Below, in pieces: positions 37,201 to 45,371 of a stretch of 64,000 nucleotides of DNA. Source of the DNA: Anaerolineae bacterium (GTDB lineage: Bacteria > Chloroflexota > Anaerolineae > Aggregatilineales > Phototrophicaceae); contig JABWBO010000010.1 of the NCBI GenBank assembly GCA_013360465.1, positions 45,792 to 109,791 of the forward strand, written 5' to 3'. The number at the start of each line of letters is the position of its first letter. The first letter of the stretch is position 1. The notes under the pieces were generated by a model. It made no database searches. It had not been told where the DNA came from and was given only the letters and a program-made list of their open reading frames with translations. The translations under genes and the position numbers were made by a program.

Positions 37201-39398
37201 ACGTGTTCGTCACCGGTCAATGCTCCAGCGTGCCGGGTTCGCCCTGCTACTCCTGGTTCGACTACGTGAACGGCGTCAGCGCCGGTTTCAACACCTATCT
37301 GCTGAACAACAACGTCCTGACCATCCCGGTCATGCCGTATTACCCGCTGAACTGGGACAACAACGCGGGAACGCCGAACACCCGTCTGCTCGACGCTTCT
37401 GACTCCTCGTTCAACTTCTACGTGGAGACCTTCAGCCGCGTCTTCGGCACGATCGACGTCTCGCCGGTCATGACCTTCGACATGGCGGACCCGATCTTCG
37501 ATGCCACGCAGCTCTTCGGTTTCCCGGTGTGGGACGACACGGACGGCAACAACATCCCCTACGCCTATGATTTCGTGGGCAAGGGCTTCTCGAACACGGT
37601 GGTCGGCGGTATCCCGACGGCGCTGCTGCTGCACCATCACAACGAGCCGGGCGTCCTTTCGGCGACCGGGCAGAACTTCCGCCGTGCGGAGTTGGTCTAC
37701 TTCGACGCCGAAATCGTCGATCTGGGCATCGATAAGTACACGTCCGACGCCGACAACACTGTCATGCCGGGCGATTCGATGACCTTCTTCTTCGATGTCA
37801 CGAACTACAGCACCAGCACCGTCGCTACGGCGACCGTCACCGACGTGCTGCCGGATTCGGTGGGCTTCCAGGGCGCATCGCCCGAGTGTTCGCACACCGG
37901 CGAACCGTACGGTGGAACCGTGACCTGCACCACCCCGCTCAATCCTGGCGTGACCAAGACGCTCTACGTCGATGTTCAGGTCGATCCGACCTTCGTCGGC
38001 GAGTTCGTCAACACCGCCAGCGTTGAGTCCGCTGTTATTGAGGGCGAACCGTCGGATAACAGCGACAGCGTGACCGTCAAGGTGACGCCGCCGGCTCCGA
38101 TGCTGATCGCGCCGAACGGCGACATCTACACCGGTTCGCCGGAATTCTCGTGGTTCGATATTGACGGCGCCGGCTGGTACTTCCTGTCGGTGAACGAAGG
38201 CGCGACCACAGTCTTCTCCGGTTGGGTCGAAAAAGTGGCGGTTTGCGCCGCCGGCACGTGCGCGGTCAACCCGGCGCTTGATCTGGGACCCGGCAGCTAC
38301 TCGTGGACAGCCTACGCCTGGAATGCCGCCTCTGGTGCGGGTCCCTGGGCGCCCTGGATGGACTTCCGCGTCGTCATTTCGCCGGACATTCCGACCCCGA
38401 TTGCGCCGCTGGGCGACATCACCGAGACCAATCCGCTGTTCCAGTGGACGGAGTCTAACGGTGCGGATCGCTATCACCTGTGGCTGAGCCAGATGGATGG
38501 TCCGATGATGGGCTACATCACCGACCGCGTGCTTGATGCGGCGGGGCTGTGCGCGGGCGGCGTCTGCTCGTACGATGCGGGTCTGGCGCTCGGCGCTGGA
38601 CGCTACAACTGGTGGATTCAGGCGCAGAGCGATGTGGGCGGCAACAGCCTGTGGAGTTCGGCAGCCGAATTCGACGTGAACATCGTCCCGGCGGCTCCGA
38701 CGCCGATTGCACCGATGGGCGATATCGCCACGCAGACGCCCACCTTCCGCTTCAGCAAGGTCGAGGGCGTGCAGTGGTACTACCTGTGGCTGAGCAGCGG
38801 TGGCGACAAGATCATCGATCAGTGGTACAGCGCTGACATGATCTGCGGGGCGACCGAATGCGAGGTCACACCCGGTCTGGTCCTGCCGGGCGGCTACTAC
38901 ACCTGGTGGGTCCAGGGATGGAGCCCGTACGGTGGCTACAGCGCGTGGAGCGCCGCGACTGACTTCACGGTCGCCATCGCCCCGATTGCGCCTGTCCAGA
39001 TTGGACCGCAGGGTTCGATCCTTCAGACTAACCCGACTTACACCTGGGAGCGCTCGACTGGCGCGACCTGGTACTACCTGTGGATCAGCGGTCCGAGCGG
39101 CTACGTCGCGGACATCTGGTACGACGCTTCGGCGGCTTGCTCCGGCATGATCTGCTCGGCGACGCCAGGTGTCGTGCTGGCTGACGGCGTACACCGCTGG
39201 TGGATCCAGGCGTGGAACCCGTGGGGCGGCTACAGTCTGTGGAACGGTCCGATGGTCTTCAACGTCAATGGTCCAGGCGCGATTGGTGAACCGGGCATCG
39301 TCGATCCCATCCAACCGGTGGAGATTGCCCCCGAAGAATCGATCGAGTCCATCGAAGTCCTGCCCGAATCCGCTGATCCGGGTTCGGCGGACGGCTAA
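34227..39398 (+). CDS. Large secreted subtilisin-family (S8) protease
   Basis: A 1723-residue exported protease. A signal peptide (ILPILLVLLLGVGAVGA) is followed by an inhibitor I9-like propeptide (about 40-165) and a subtilase domain with triad Asp201 (IIDSGVDY), His298 (PSGHGSHVAG) and Ser638 (GGTSMASP). A long insertion (about 400-610) between His and Ser likely holds a PA domain. A DUF11-like beta domain (about 1160-1290) comes before four repeats of about 97-100 residues (38.1-39.27 kb) that each carry two Cys, a leading AP-GDI motif and Trp-rich strands. The end is short and acidic. It probably digests proteins outside the cell. The ATG at 34227 has AGGAGG 12 bases upstream. Confidence 0.93.
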   Translation: MSPHRRQWFAVILPILLVLLLGVGAVGAQDTPRTDSTAAGFAGSDAALAEPVTDSAVIDATVRLADGRVRVIVELRSEPAAQTFARAGGEGGGAAALAAAEAQRALVDAEQQAFAGSLSAAGINVEVVSSVNTVANALGVLVAPDQVAALRARPEVAAVHPVFRVERDTSTSMVNIGAPSAWDGSFGAEYTGAGIVIAIIDSGVDYTHSNNNGSGTWPVNPADRTTLADTGGVFPAANKVIGGYDYVGDAFNAGNPESSGLPPVETASPDPDPIDCAIDPSMLIPTFGAAPGQAPSGHGSHVAGIASGFGVNPDGTTFAGDYATVDVSTLLIGPGAAPEASVLAMRVFGCFGSANSDTISEAIDDSVSGKYGAVADVINMSLGSAFGYGGDDTTAGYYHGVISNATLSGTLVVMSAGNSYDTTFTTGAPGVAPAGLNVASTSDGGEGGILIDAVEYPARPAVENFPIGITGPASFVYLPGNGCSSAQYATFPANTFAVVNWTGSCGSTGLMTAAQDANLAGGSPPLGLLVANNVANAFQNLTCGYRGAQVSPTYVPCVSIQQGTGQFLAANPGAQITFDPSLLVFATANIDTISTFSSRGPSRYATAGLKPEIAAPGDAISSTGSGLGTQPQVLGGTSMASPTVAGVAALLMQANPSWSPSQIKALLVNTANNDVFRGSTAGPRVGVQRAGSGRVDVADALSSDVIAYNAARPEVASVHFGFPAVNPGESTTITRQVRFQNKGAVSATYDLSIDLHSDANIAAFSVSPSSITVDALSSVTVDVTLTVTVPNGGTATANRGDASMSTTMAGQTRHYLTEESANLIATPTGGATVPLRVPLYAAPRSASEMRSLENPADVIGSGTGIGLLEMEGKGVFDAASGFPQNVISSVTALQYTGSDNVGDTAFLSDNGAYAPLPELDIQYVGIASDYLTVGPSNSTMIWVGVSTASDWATPNEFFFTVYFDGNQDGFTGAADDFEIYTTALNENNNRTDVFVTGQCSSVPGSPCYSWFDYVNGVSAGFNTYLLNNNVLTIPVMPYYPLNWDNNAGTPNTRLLDASDSSFNFYVETFSRVFGTIDVSPVMTFDMADPIFDATQLFGFPVWDDTDGNNIPYAYDFVGKGFSNTVVGGIPTALLLHHHNEPGVLSATGQNFRRAELVYFDAEIVDLGIDKYTSDADNTVMPGDSMTFFFDVTNYSTSTVATATVTDVLPDSVGFQGASPECSHTGEPYGGTVTCTTPLNPGVTKTLYVDVQVDPTFVGEFVNTASVESAVIEGEPSDNSDSVTVKVTPPAPMLIAPNGDIYTGSPEFSWFDIDGAGWYFLSVNEGATTVFSGWVEKVAVCAAGTCAVNPALDLGPGSYSWTAYAWNAASGAGPWAPWMDFRVVISPDIPTPIAPLGDITETNPLFQWTESNGADRYHLWLSQMDGPMMGYITDRVLDAAGLCAGGVCSYDAGLALGAGRYNWWIQAQSDVGGNSLWSSAAEFDVNIVPAAPTPIAPMGDIATQTPTFRFSKVEGVQWYYLWLSSGGDKIIDQWYSADMICGATECEVTPGLVLPGGYYTWWVQGWSPYGGYSAWSAATDFTVAIAPIAPVQIGPQGSILQTNPTYTWERSTGATWYYLWISGPSGYVADIWYDASAACSGMICSATPGVVLADGVHRWWIQAWNPWGGYSLWNGPMVFNVNGPGAIGEPGIVDPIQPVEIAPEESIESIEVLPESADPGSADG

Positions 39399-39408
39399 AA
39401 ACCGCGCC

Positions 39409-39487
39409 GGTCCGGGAACCCTCGGACCGGTGAGCAAATTCAATGAAAACCGCCCGGCGCAGCCTCTCTGTGCCGGGCGGTTTTGTT
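39409..39487. terminator. Double hairpin with strong terminator after the subtilase
   Basis: The first hairpin is CCGGTCCG paired with CGGACCGG in 39409-39432. The second pairs the segment starting at 39450 with its complement ending at 39480 (9 GC-rich pairs plus three more inside, loop of about 7), preceded by AAAA and followed by TTTT at 39481-39484. It is a classical Rho-independent terminator that could work in both directions. Confidence 0.85.
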
Positions 39488-39534
39488 AGGTGATTAACGC
39501 GCGTGATCGTCTCATTAAGGCTGCTGCCAACCGA

Positions 39535-39563
39535 TTGCCGCCCGCTGCGCGCCGATTTATAGT
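39535..39563 (+). promoter_or_regulatory. Promoter of the nuclease gene
   Basis: TTGCCG at 39535-39540, a 17-base spacer and TATAGT at 39558-39563, about 62 bases before the nuclease ATG at 39625. It lies just after the subtilase terminator, so the two large genes are separately transcribed. Confidence 0.5.
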
Positions 39564-39624
39564 CTTAGAGTGCTGCCTCATGTTACACTCTGCCGACTAT
39601 CGCAGAAGATTGCAGGAGTCCTCT

Positions 39625-42600
39625 ATGTTTGCTGCTCGAATACGACTGCCCGGCATGACACGGCAGGTGATAGCGCTGATGGCTGTCCTTTGCGTGCTGC
39701 TGCCGGCGCTTGCTGTCATCCCGGCACAGGCTGCCGGTCCGGTCTTCATCAACGAGATGCTGTTCAACCCTCCGGGCACGGACGCGCCCAACGAGTATAT
39801 GGAACTGCGCGGCGCGGCGAGCGGCGTGATCGCCGCCGGAACCTACCTTATCGGCATCGAAGGCGATGGCGCTGGATCAGGGGATGTGCAGACGATCTTC
39901 GATCTGTCTGGGCTGACCTTCGGCAGCGGCGGCTACCTGGTGCTGCTTCAGAATGGCAGCACCTACGCCACCGGTGCCGGCGCGAACGTGCTGACCAGCG
40001 GCGCGACGGGTTGGAGCGGGCTGACCTTCTACAGCGCCGATGCGGGCGCGACCGACATCGAGAACACCTCGGTTACTTTCCTGATCGTTCAAAGCGGGAC
40101 CGTTCCGACGCTGACCGACGACATCGACAGCGATAACGACGGCGCGCCGGATGGCGCAGTTTATGCCGGGTGGACGATGCTCGATGGCATTAGCCTGCTG
40201 GATGGCGGCGCGTCGGATGCGGGCTATGCGCCGCTGGTCTACGCCAACGGCGGCGTCGGGCTGACCCCACCGGGCGCGACGGTCGTCAGCACCGCTTTCA
40301 CCGGTTCCTACGCTGCCCGCGTCGCCAGTTCAACGGATTCTGCTGCGGGGGATTGGGTGGTGGGCGACAGCCTGGACGGTGCTGCGCCCAACTGGTCGCT
40401 GGACGCGGTGACGACTGTGCCCGTCGTACTCGCCGGGCAGGCGCTCAATCACATCGGCGCGGCGAATCCGGCGCTGCCGGCGGGGACGCCGGCGGTGATC
40501 AACGAATTCGTCTTCAACCACGTCGGCACCGATACTAACGAATACCTGGAAGTGTCCGGCGGGGCGAATAGCGATTACAGCGGACTGCGCCTGTTGATCA
40601 TCGAAGGAGACAGCCCGGTCTTCGGCGTGGTGGACCGCGTTGAGGCGGTGGGCGTCACCGGCTCGAACGGCATCTGGTGGAGCGGGTTCGTCAGCAACGC
40701 CCTGGAGAACGGCACACAGACCATCCTGCTGGTGAGCGATTTCACCGGCGCAGTCGGCAACGACCTCGACGCTGACGACGACGGCGTGCTGGATGTCACG
40801 CCCTGGACGGCGCTGGTCGACTCGGTTGCCGTGTCGGACGGCGGAGCGAGCGACCGGGCTTACAGCACGGTCCTGCTGAACGCGACTTATGACGGCGGCA
40901 GCTTCACCCCCGGCGGCGCGTCACGCATCCCCAACGGAGTGGACACGGATGCCGCCGCCGATTGGGTGCGCAACGATTTCGACCTGGCGGGCATTCCCGG
41001 CTTCACCGGAACGCTGATCGCCGGCGAGGCGCTCAACACGCCGGATGCCGTCAACAGCACGACGCCGCCGGATGCTGCGCCAACCGTCAGCAGCACGACG
41101 CCGGCGGACAATGCCACCGAGGTGGCGGTCGACAGCAGCATCACCATCACCTTCAGCGAGCCGGTCACTGTCACCGATCCCTGGTTCAGCATCACCTGCA
41201 CCACCAGCGGCGTTGTGACGGCGGCGGTCAGCGGCGGACCGACGAGCTATACGCTTGACCCGACGAGCGACCTGGCGCTGAGCGAAGTCTGCACGGTGAC
41301 GGTCACTGCGGCGCAGGTCGTTGACCAAGATGGCGCGCCGAATGCGCTGACGGCGGATTACGTCTTCGACTTCAGCACCGTCACCGCCGGAATCTGCAAC
41401 ACGCCCTTCACCCCCATTTACACGCTTCAGGAGAACGGGGCGAACTTCGGTTTGCCGGGACCATTCTCGGTGCAGGGCATCGTGACCGGCGATTTCCAGA
41501 ACGACAGCCAGCTCGACGGCTTCTTCCTGCAAGATGCGACCGGCGACGGCAGCGCCCTGACCTCGGACGGCATTTTCGTCTTCGATGATCAGCCGGTTCT
41601 TCTCGATGTGGTCGTCGGGCAGCGCGTCCGCGTGACCGGCACGGTCTCCGAGTTCACGCCGGCGGGCGCGTCCGCCAGCCAGACACGCCTCACGGCGGCG
41701 CAGATCGTGGACTGCGGCGACACGGGATCGATCCTATCAGTGCCGGTGACGCTGCCTTTCGCCAGCGATACCTTCGCCGAGCGCTATGAGAGCATGAAGG
41801 TTTACCTGCCCCAGGCGCTCTACGTCACCGAGGTGTTCGCGCTCGGTCGCTTCGGACAGGTGGTGCTGAGCGCCGGCGACACGCTGGAGAACCCGACCAA
41901 CGAAGTGCTGCCGGGCTTCCAGGCGAATGCGCTCGAAGACGCCAACGACCTGAACCGCATCGTCCTGGATGACGGCGGGCAGCGTCAGAACCCTGACCCG
42001 ACGCCGTACATGTTCGGACCTGAACCGACGCTGCGCGACGGTGACCGCACCAGCATGATCACCGGCATCCTGACCTACATGGACGCTTCGCCGGACGCCA
42101 ATACGTCGGCGGAAGTGACGGGCTATCGTATTCATCCCACCAGCGCTGTGACCTTCACGCGCCACAACCCGCGACCGACCGCGCCGCCCAATGCCGGCAC
42201 GCTGCGCGCGGTCAGCTTCAATGTGCTGAACTACTTCAACGGCGACGGCGCGGGCGGCGGCTTCCCGACGGCGCGCGGGGCGAGTACGCTGGTGGAATTT
42301 GGACGGCAGAGCGACAAGATCGTCGCGGCGATCCAGCAGATGGACCCGGATGTCGCCGGATTGATCGAGCTGGAAAACGATGCGGGCGCGCTCAGCGCGG
42401 TCGCTGAGCTGGTCAGCCGGCTAAACGCGGTCGCCGGCGCGGGGACCTACGCCTATATCGAGACCGGCGTGATCGGGACCGACGCGATCAAGGTCGGCTT
42501 CATCTACAAACCCGCTGCCCTCACGCCGGTCGGCGCGGCGATGGTCGATCTTGACACGGTACACAACCGTCCGCCGGTGGCGCAGCTCTTCGAGCAGACG

Positions 42601-43611
42601 GCGACGGGCGCGCGCTTCACTGTCGTGATCAATCACTTCAAGTCGAAGGGCTGCGATGGCGCGACCGGGCTTGATCTCGATCAGGGCGACGGGCAGGGCT
42701 GCTACAACGCGACGCGCACGGCGCAGGCGGCACGCCTGAACACTTTCATTCAAACCGTCGTCATCCCGACGAGCGGCGATCAGGACGTGCTGATCCTGGG
42801 CGACCTGAACGCCTATCTGAAGGAAGACCCGATCAGCACACTGGAGACGGCGGGCTACGTCAACCTGCTGACCACCTACGTCGCCGATCCCTACTCCTAC
42901 ATCTTCGAGGGGGAATACGGCGCGCTGGATCAGGCATTGGCGACGGCATCGCTGGCGTCGCAGGTACAGGACGTGAACGAATGGCACATCAATGCCGATG
43001 AGCCGCCGGTCCTGGACTACAACATGGAATTCAAGTCCGATGCGCAGGACGCGCTCAACGTCGGCACGCCCTATCGTTCCAGCGACCATGACCCGATTGC
43101 CGTCGATCTCGGTGTGCTGACGCCGGATGTTGGGCTGCTCAACGTGCAGCTGACGCTGGAAGGGCGGGCAAATCCCGCGCCTCATGCCAGCCATGTGGTC
43201 AGCGTCAGTGTGCAGATCGAACCGCAGGGCGGCGGTGTGCCGTTGTTCAATCAGGATATCATCACCGATGACAGCGGGGCATTCACCCTGACCAGCCTGA
43301 CGCCGGGGACCTACCTGTTCACCTTCAAGGGCGAACACACCCTGGCGCGCGAGATGACCCTGACCATCGCCGCCGGCGTCAACAATGCGACGACCCCGCT
43401 CCTCCTGGAAGGGGATGCCAGCGACGACAATCAGGTAAACATCTCTGACTTCTCGATTTTGGCGTCGGCGTTTGGAACGCAGGTGGGCGACGGCGGCTAT
43501 GACCCGCGCGCCGATTTCAACCAGGACGGCGCGGTCAACATCCTGGACTTCTCGCTGCTGGCTTCGCACTTCGGCGAGATCGGGGAGGGCGGCGTGATCG
43601 TGGTCCCTTAA
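39625..43611 (+). CDS. Secreted nuclease with lamin-tail, Ig-like and dockerin-like domains
   Basis: A 1328-residue exported protein. After a signal peptide (ALMAVLCVLLPALAVIPA) come two lamin-tail-domain-like repeats with VFINEMLFNPPGTDAPNEYM and VINEFVFNHVGTDTNEYLE, and an SbsA/Big_5-like domain (about 485-590). An OB-fold with FSVQGIVTGDFQND precedes the endonuclease/exonuclease/phosphatase domain (ESFNVLNYF-like RAVSFNVLNYFN; ELENDAG; NHFKSKG; LGDLNAYLKE; SSDHDPI). The C-terminus has two calcium loops (DASDDNQVNISDFS and DFNQDGAVNILDFS), like a type I dockerin. The ATG at 39625 has GCAGGAG 6 bases upstream; the in-frame region before it is not translated. It resembles ExeM-type extracellular DNases. 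Confidence 0.9.
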   Translation: MFAARIRLPGMTRQVIALMAVLCVLLPALAVIPAQAAGPVFINEMLFNPPGTDAPNEYMELRGAASGVIAAGTYLIGIEGDGAGSGDVQTIFDLSGLTFGSGGYLVLLQNGSTYATGAGANVLTSGATGWSGLTFYSADAGATDIENTSVTFLIVQSGTVPTLTDDIDSDNDGAPDGAVYAGWTMLDGISLLDGGASDAGYAPLVYANGGVGLTPPGATVVSTAFTGSYAARVASSTDSAAGDWVVGDSLDGAAPNWSLDAVTTVPVVLAGQALNHIGAANPALPAGTPAVINEFVFNHVGTDTNEYLEVSGGANSDYSGLRLLIIEGDSPVFGVVDRVEAVGVTGSNGIWWSGFVSNALENGTQTILLVSDFTGAVGNDLDADDDGVLDVTPWTALVDSVAVSDGGASDRAYSTVLLNATYDGGSFTPGGASRIPNGVDTDAAADWVRNDFDLAGIPGFTGTLIAGEALNTPDAVNSTTPPDAAPTVSSTTPADNATEVAVDSSITITFSEPVTVTDPWFSITCTTSGVVTAAVSGGPTSYTLDPTSDLALSEVCTVTVTAAQVVDQDGAPNALTADYVFDFSTVTAGICNTPFTPIYTLQENGANFGLPGPFSVQGIVTGDFQNDSQLDGFFLQDATGDGSALTSDGIFVFDDQPVLLDVVVGQRVRVTGTVSEFTPAGASASQTRLTAAQIVDCGDTGSILSVPVTLPFASDTFAERYESMKVYLPQALYVTEVFALGRFGQVVLSAGDTLENPTNEVLPGFQANALEDANDLNRIVLDDGGQRQNPDPTPYMFGPEPTLRDGDRTSMITGILTYMDASPDANTSAEVTGYRIHPTSAVTFTRHNPRPTAPPNAGTLRAVSFNVLNYFNGDGAGGGFPTARGASTLVEFGRQSDKIVAAIQQMDPDVAGLIELENDAGALSAVAELVSRLNAVAGAGTYAYIETGVIGTDAIKVGFIYKPAALTPVGAAMVDLDTVHNRPPVAQLFEQTATGARFTVVINHFKSKGCDGATGLDLDQGDGQGCYNATRTAQAARLNTFIQTVVIPTSGDQDVLILGDLNAYLKEDPISTLETAGYVNLLTTYVADPYSYIFEGEYGALDQALATASLASQVQDVNEWHINADEPPVLDYNMEFKSDAQDALNVGTPYRSSDHDPIAVDLGVLTPDVGLLNVQLTLEGRANPAPHASHVVSVSVQIEPQGGGVPLFNQDIITDDSGAFTLTSLTPGTYLFTFKGEHTLAREMTLTIAAGVNNATTPLLLEGDASDDNQVNISDFSILASAFGTQVGDGGYDPRADFNQDGAVNILDFSLLASHFGEIGEGGVIVVP

Positions 43612-43634
43612 GGGATCGCTTCGCCTGAACAGTG

Positions 43635-43688
43635 CCGCCCGTGCCGCTCTGCGATGGTTCAGCAGAGCGGCACGGGCGGTTCATTTCT
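43635..43688. terminator. Perfect 17-bp stem terminator between convergent genes
   Basis: The 17 bases at 43635-43651 pair perfectly with 43663-43679 around an 11-base loop, followed by TTCATTT. It lies between the stop of the nuclease gene and that of the M42 peptidase and probably stops transcription from both sides. Confidence 0.8.
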
Positions 43689-44764
43689 CAGGAGGCTACG
43701 GCGGAGTCGTATTCGATGGTTCTGAGGAAATCAACATCGAGTTCGGCGATGAAGCGCGCCATCAGGCGTCCGGCGCGGGTGATGTCGCGCAGGTCAGCGG
43801 TTTCGACCGGCGAATGCATGTTGCGGATCGGCACTTCCAGCAGGATGGTCGGAATGCCTTCGTGCGCCACCTGGATCGCCCAGGCATCCGTCCCGCTTGC
43901 GCCAGGGATGATGTCGTCCTGGAGCCTGAATTCGTAGCGCTTGGCGACATCCTTGATCTTTTCCACCAGTTTGGGGTGGAAATTGGGACCGATGCCGATG
44001 CCCGGTCCGCCGCCGATCTCGCAGGTGGTGTCGCTGTCCACGCCCGGCTGCGGCGCAAACGTGACATCCAGGGCGATGGCGATGTCCGGCTGAATGTGAT
44101 AGGCGGCTGTCGCCGCGCCATAAAGCCCCATTTCTTCCTGGACGGTCGCTGCGGCATAAACATCCCAGCGGTGCTGCAAGTTTTGCAGCTCATTCAGGCA
44201 GACGGTCACCGCTGCCACGCAGGCGCGGTCGTCCATCGCCTTGCCGGCGACTTTTTGACCGAGCAGCTCGATCATCGGCGCGTCGATGGTGATCAGATCG
44301 CCGATGCGCACCGCCGCCTCGACTTCGGCGGCGGGCAGCCCCACATCGATGATCAGCTCATCGAATCGGGAGAAGCGCTGCCGGTCATTCGGCGTGAGCA
44401 GATGCGGCGGCGCTGCCGCCACCACGCCGGGGAGCGCGCGTCGACCGTGTACCAGCACCGTCTGCGCGGGCATGATGCGGTTGTCCACACCGCTGATGTT
44501 GTGGACGAAGATGAAGCCATCCACGATGTCGCGCACCATCATACCGATCTCGTCCATGTGCGCCGCCAGCATGATCCTGCGCGGCGGGTCAAGGCGCGGC
44601 GTCCCCCGTTTGACGCCGATCAGGCTGCCGAGCTTGTCGGTTTGCATCTCATCGACCAGCCCGCTCCAGGCGTCGCGCAGAACATCGCGCATGGCGTCTT
44701 CATGACCGGACGGCGCATGAGTTTCGACCATCATCTTCAAATGTGCTTTCACGTCAAAAGGCAT
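43688..44764 (-). CDS. M42-family metallopeptidase
   Basis: A 358-residue di-metal aminopeptidase or related hydrolase of the M42 family. Ligands and catalytic residues are visible: His in LAAHMDEIG, Asp in AMDDRAC, the Glu pair in TVQEEMGLYG, Asp in ALDV and His in NMHSPVE. The length matches glutamyl/deblocking aminopeptidases. AAGGAC lies 8 bases before the ATG. It has no signal peptide, so it is cytoplasmic and probably trims peptides. The annotation as cellulase sometimes given to this family is not supported. Confidence 0.92.
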   Translation of the reverse strand: MPFDVKAHLKMMVETHAPSGHEDAMRDVLRDAWSGLVDEMQTDKLGSLIGVKRGTPRLDPPRRIMLAAHMDEIGMMVRDIVDGFIFVHNISGVDNRIMPAQTVLVHGRRALPGVVAAAPPHLLTPNDRQRFSRFDELIIDVGLPAAEVEAAVRIGDLITIDAPMIELLGQKVAGKAMDDRACVAAVTVCLNELQNLQHRWDVYAAATVQEEMGLYGAATAAYHIQPDIAIALDVTFAPQPGVDSDTTCEIGGGPGIGIGPNFHPKLVEKIKDVAKRYEFRLQDDIIPGASGTDAWAIQVAHEGIPTILLEVPIRNMHSPVETADLRDITRAGRLMARFIAELDVDFLRTIEYDSAVAS

Positions 44765-44812
44765 GTCTTTGTCCTTGTCGTCCTTCGATGAATGCGCGCA
44801 AACCTGGGCGCA

Positions 44813-45343
44813 TCAGGGTCCGGGCGGGATCGGCGTATCTTCGATGAACGGGATGGGCGTCGGCTCGACGAATGCCGTCTCGGTATCCGTCGGCGTTGGC
44901 GTCCAGGTGAACGTCCAGGTCGGGATAGGAGTCTCGCTAGCTGGCGGAAGGGGTGTGCTGGACGGGAACGGCGTCGCCGACGGAAAGAGCGTGAGCGTTG
45001 GCGCCTGCGTCGGGATGGGGACGATCACCAACGTGGGCGGGAGACCCTGGGTCGGGTAGACGGGCACGACGACCGGGTTCTGTGTCGGTGGGATGTTAAT
45101 TGTGGCGAATCCCAGCGGGGTGTTGCTGGGGATGAAACCCGGCGGGCTGGTGGTCACGATCAGCGGCGTGTTCGTCGGAATGCCGGTCAGGCTTCCCGGC
45201 GTGCCGACCGGGTTAATCGGGCGCGGCGCGGAAAGATAGAGCAGGATGCCCGCGCAGTAAAAGGGCAGCGTCCCCAGGGTGATGATGACGAACACGATGC
45301 GCAGATTTCGCCGCCGCCGTTCCACAGCCGCGAGTGGGTTCAT
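44813..45343 (-). CDS. Membrane protein with long Thr/Pro-rich tail
   Basis: A 176-residue protein: a basic cytoplasmic start, one transmembrane segment (IVFVIITLGTLPFYCAGILL), and a Thr/Pro/Ile-rich outside tail (repeats such as TPFPSSTP and TWTPTPTDTE). GGAG lies 10 bases before the ATG at 45343. It has no recognisable domain after the membrane anchor. Similar Thr/Pro tails occur in four other genes here. It starts 29 bases after the stop of the Elp3 gene, so it may be on the same transcript. Confidence 0.75.
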   Translation of the reverse strand: MNPLAAVERRRRNLRIVFVIITLGTLPFYCAGILLYLSAPRPINPVGTPGSLTGIPTNTPLIVTTSPPGFIPSNTPLGFATINIPPTQNPVVVPVYPTQGLPPTLVIVPIPTQAPTLTLFPSATPFPSSTPLPPASETPIPTWTFTWTPTPTDTETAFVEPTPIPFIEDTPIPPGP

Positions 45344-45371
45344 GACTCTTCTCCGATGCTGCTCCCGGTAA

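Noticed and set aside
36489..39443. A 984-codon open frame on the minus strand opposite the subtilase
   Set aside because: It is a shadow of the GC-rich subtilase gene: no domain, biased Arg/Val composition, no ribosome binding site; the plus-strand gene has a complete triad and repeats.
39490..39624. N-terminal extension of the nuclease frame
   Set aside because: It would place the -35/-10 promoter elements inside the gene and precede the signal peptide; the ATG at 39625 has a good ribosome binding site.
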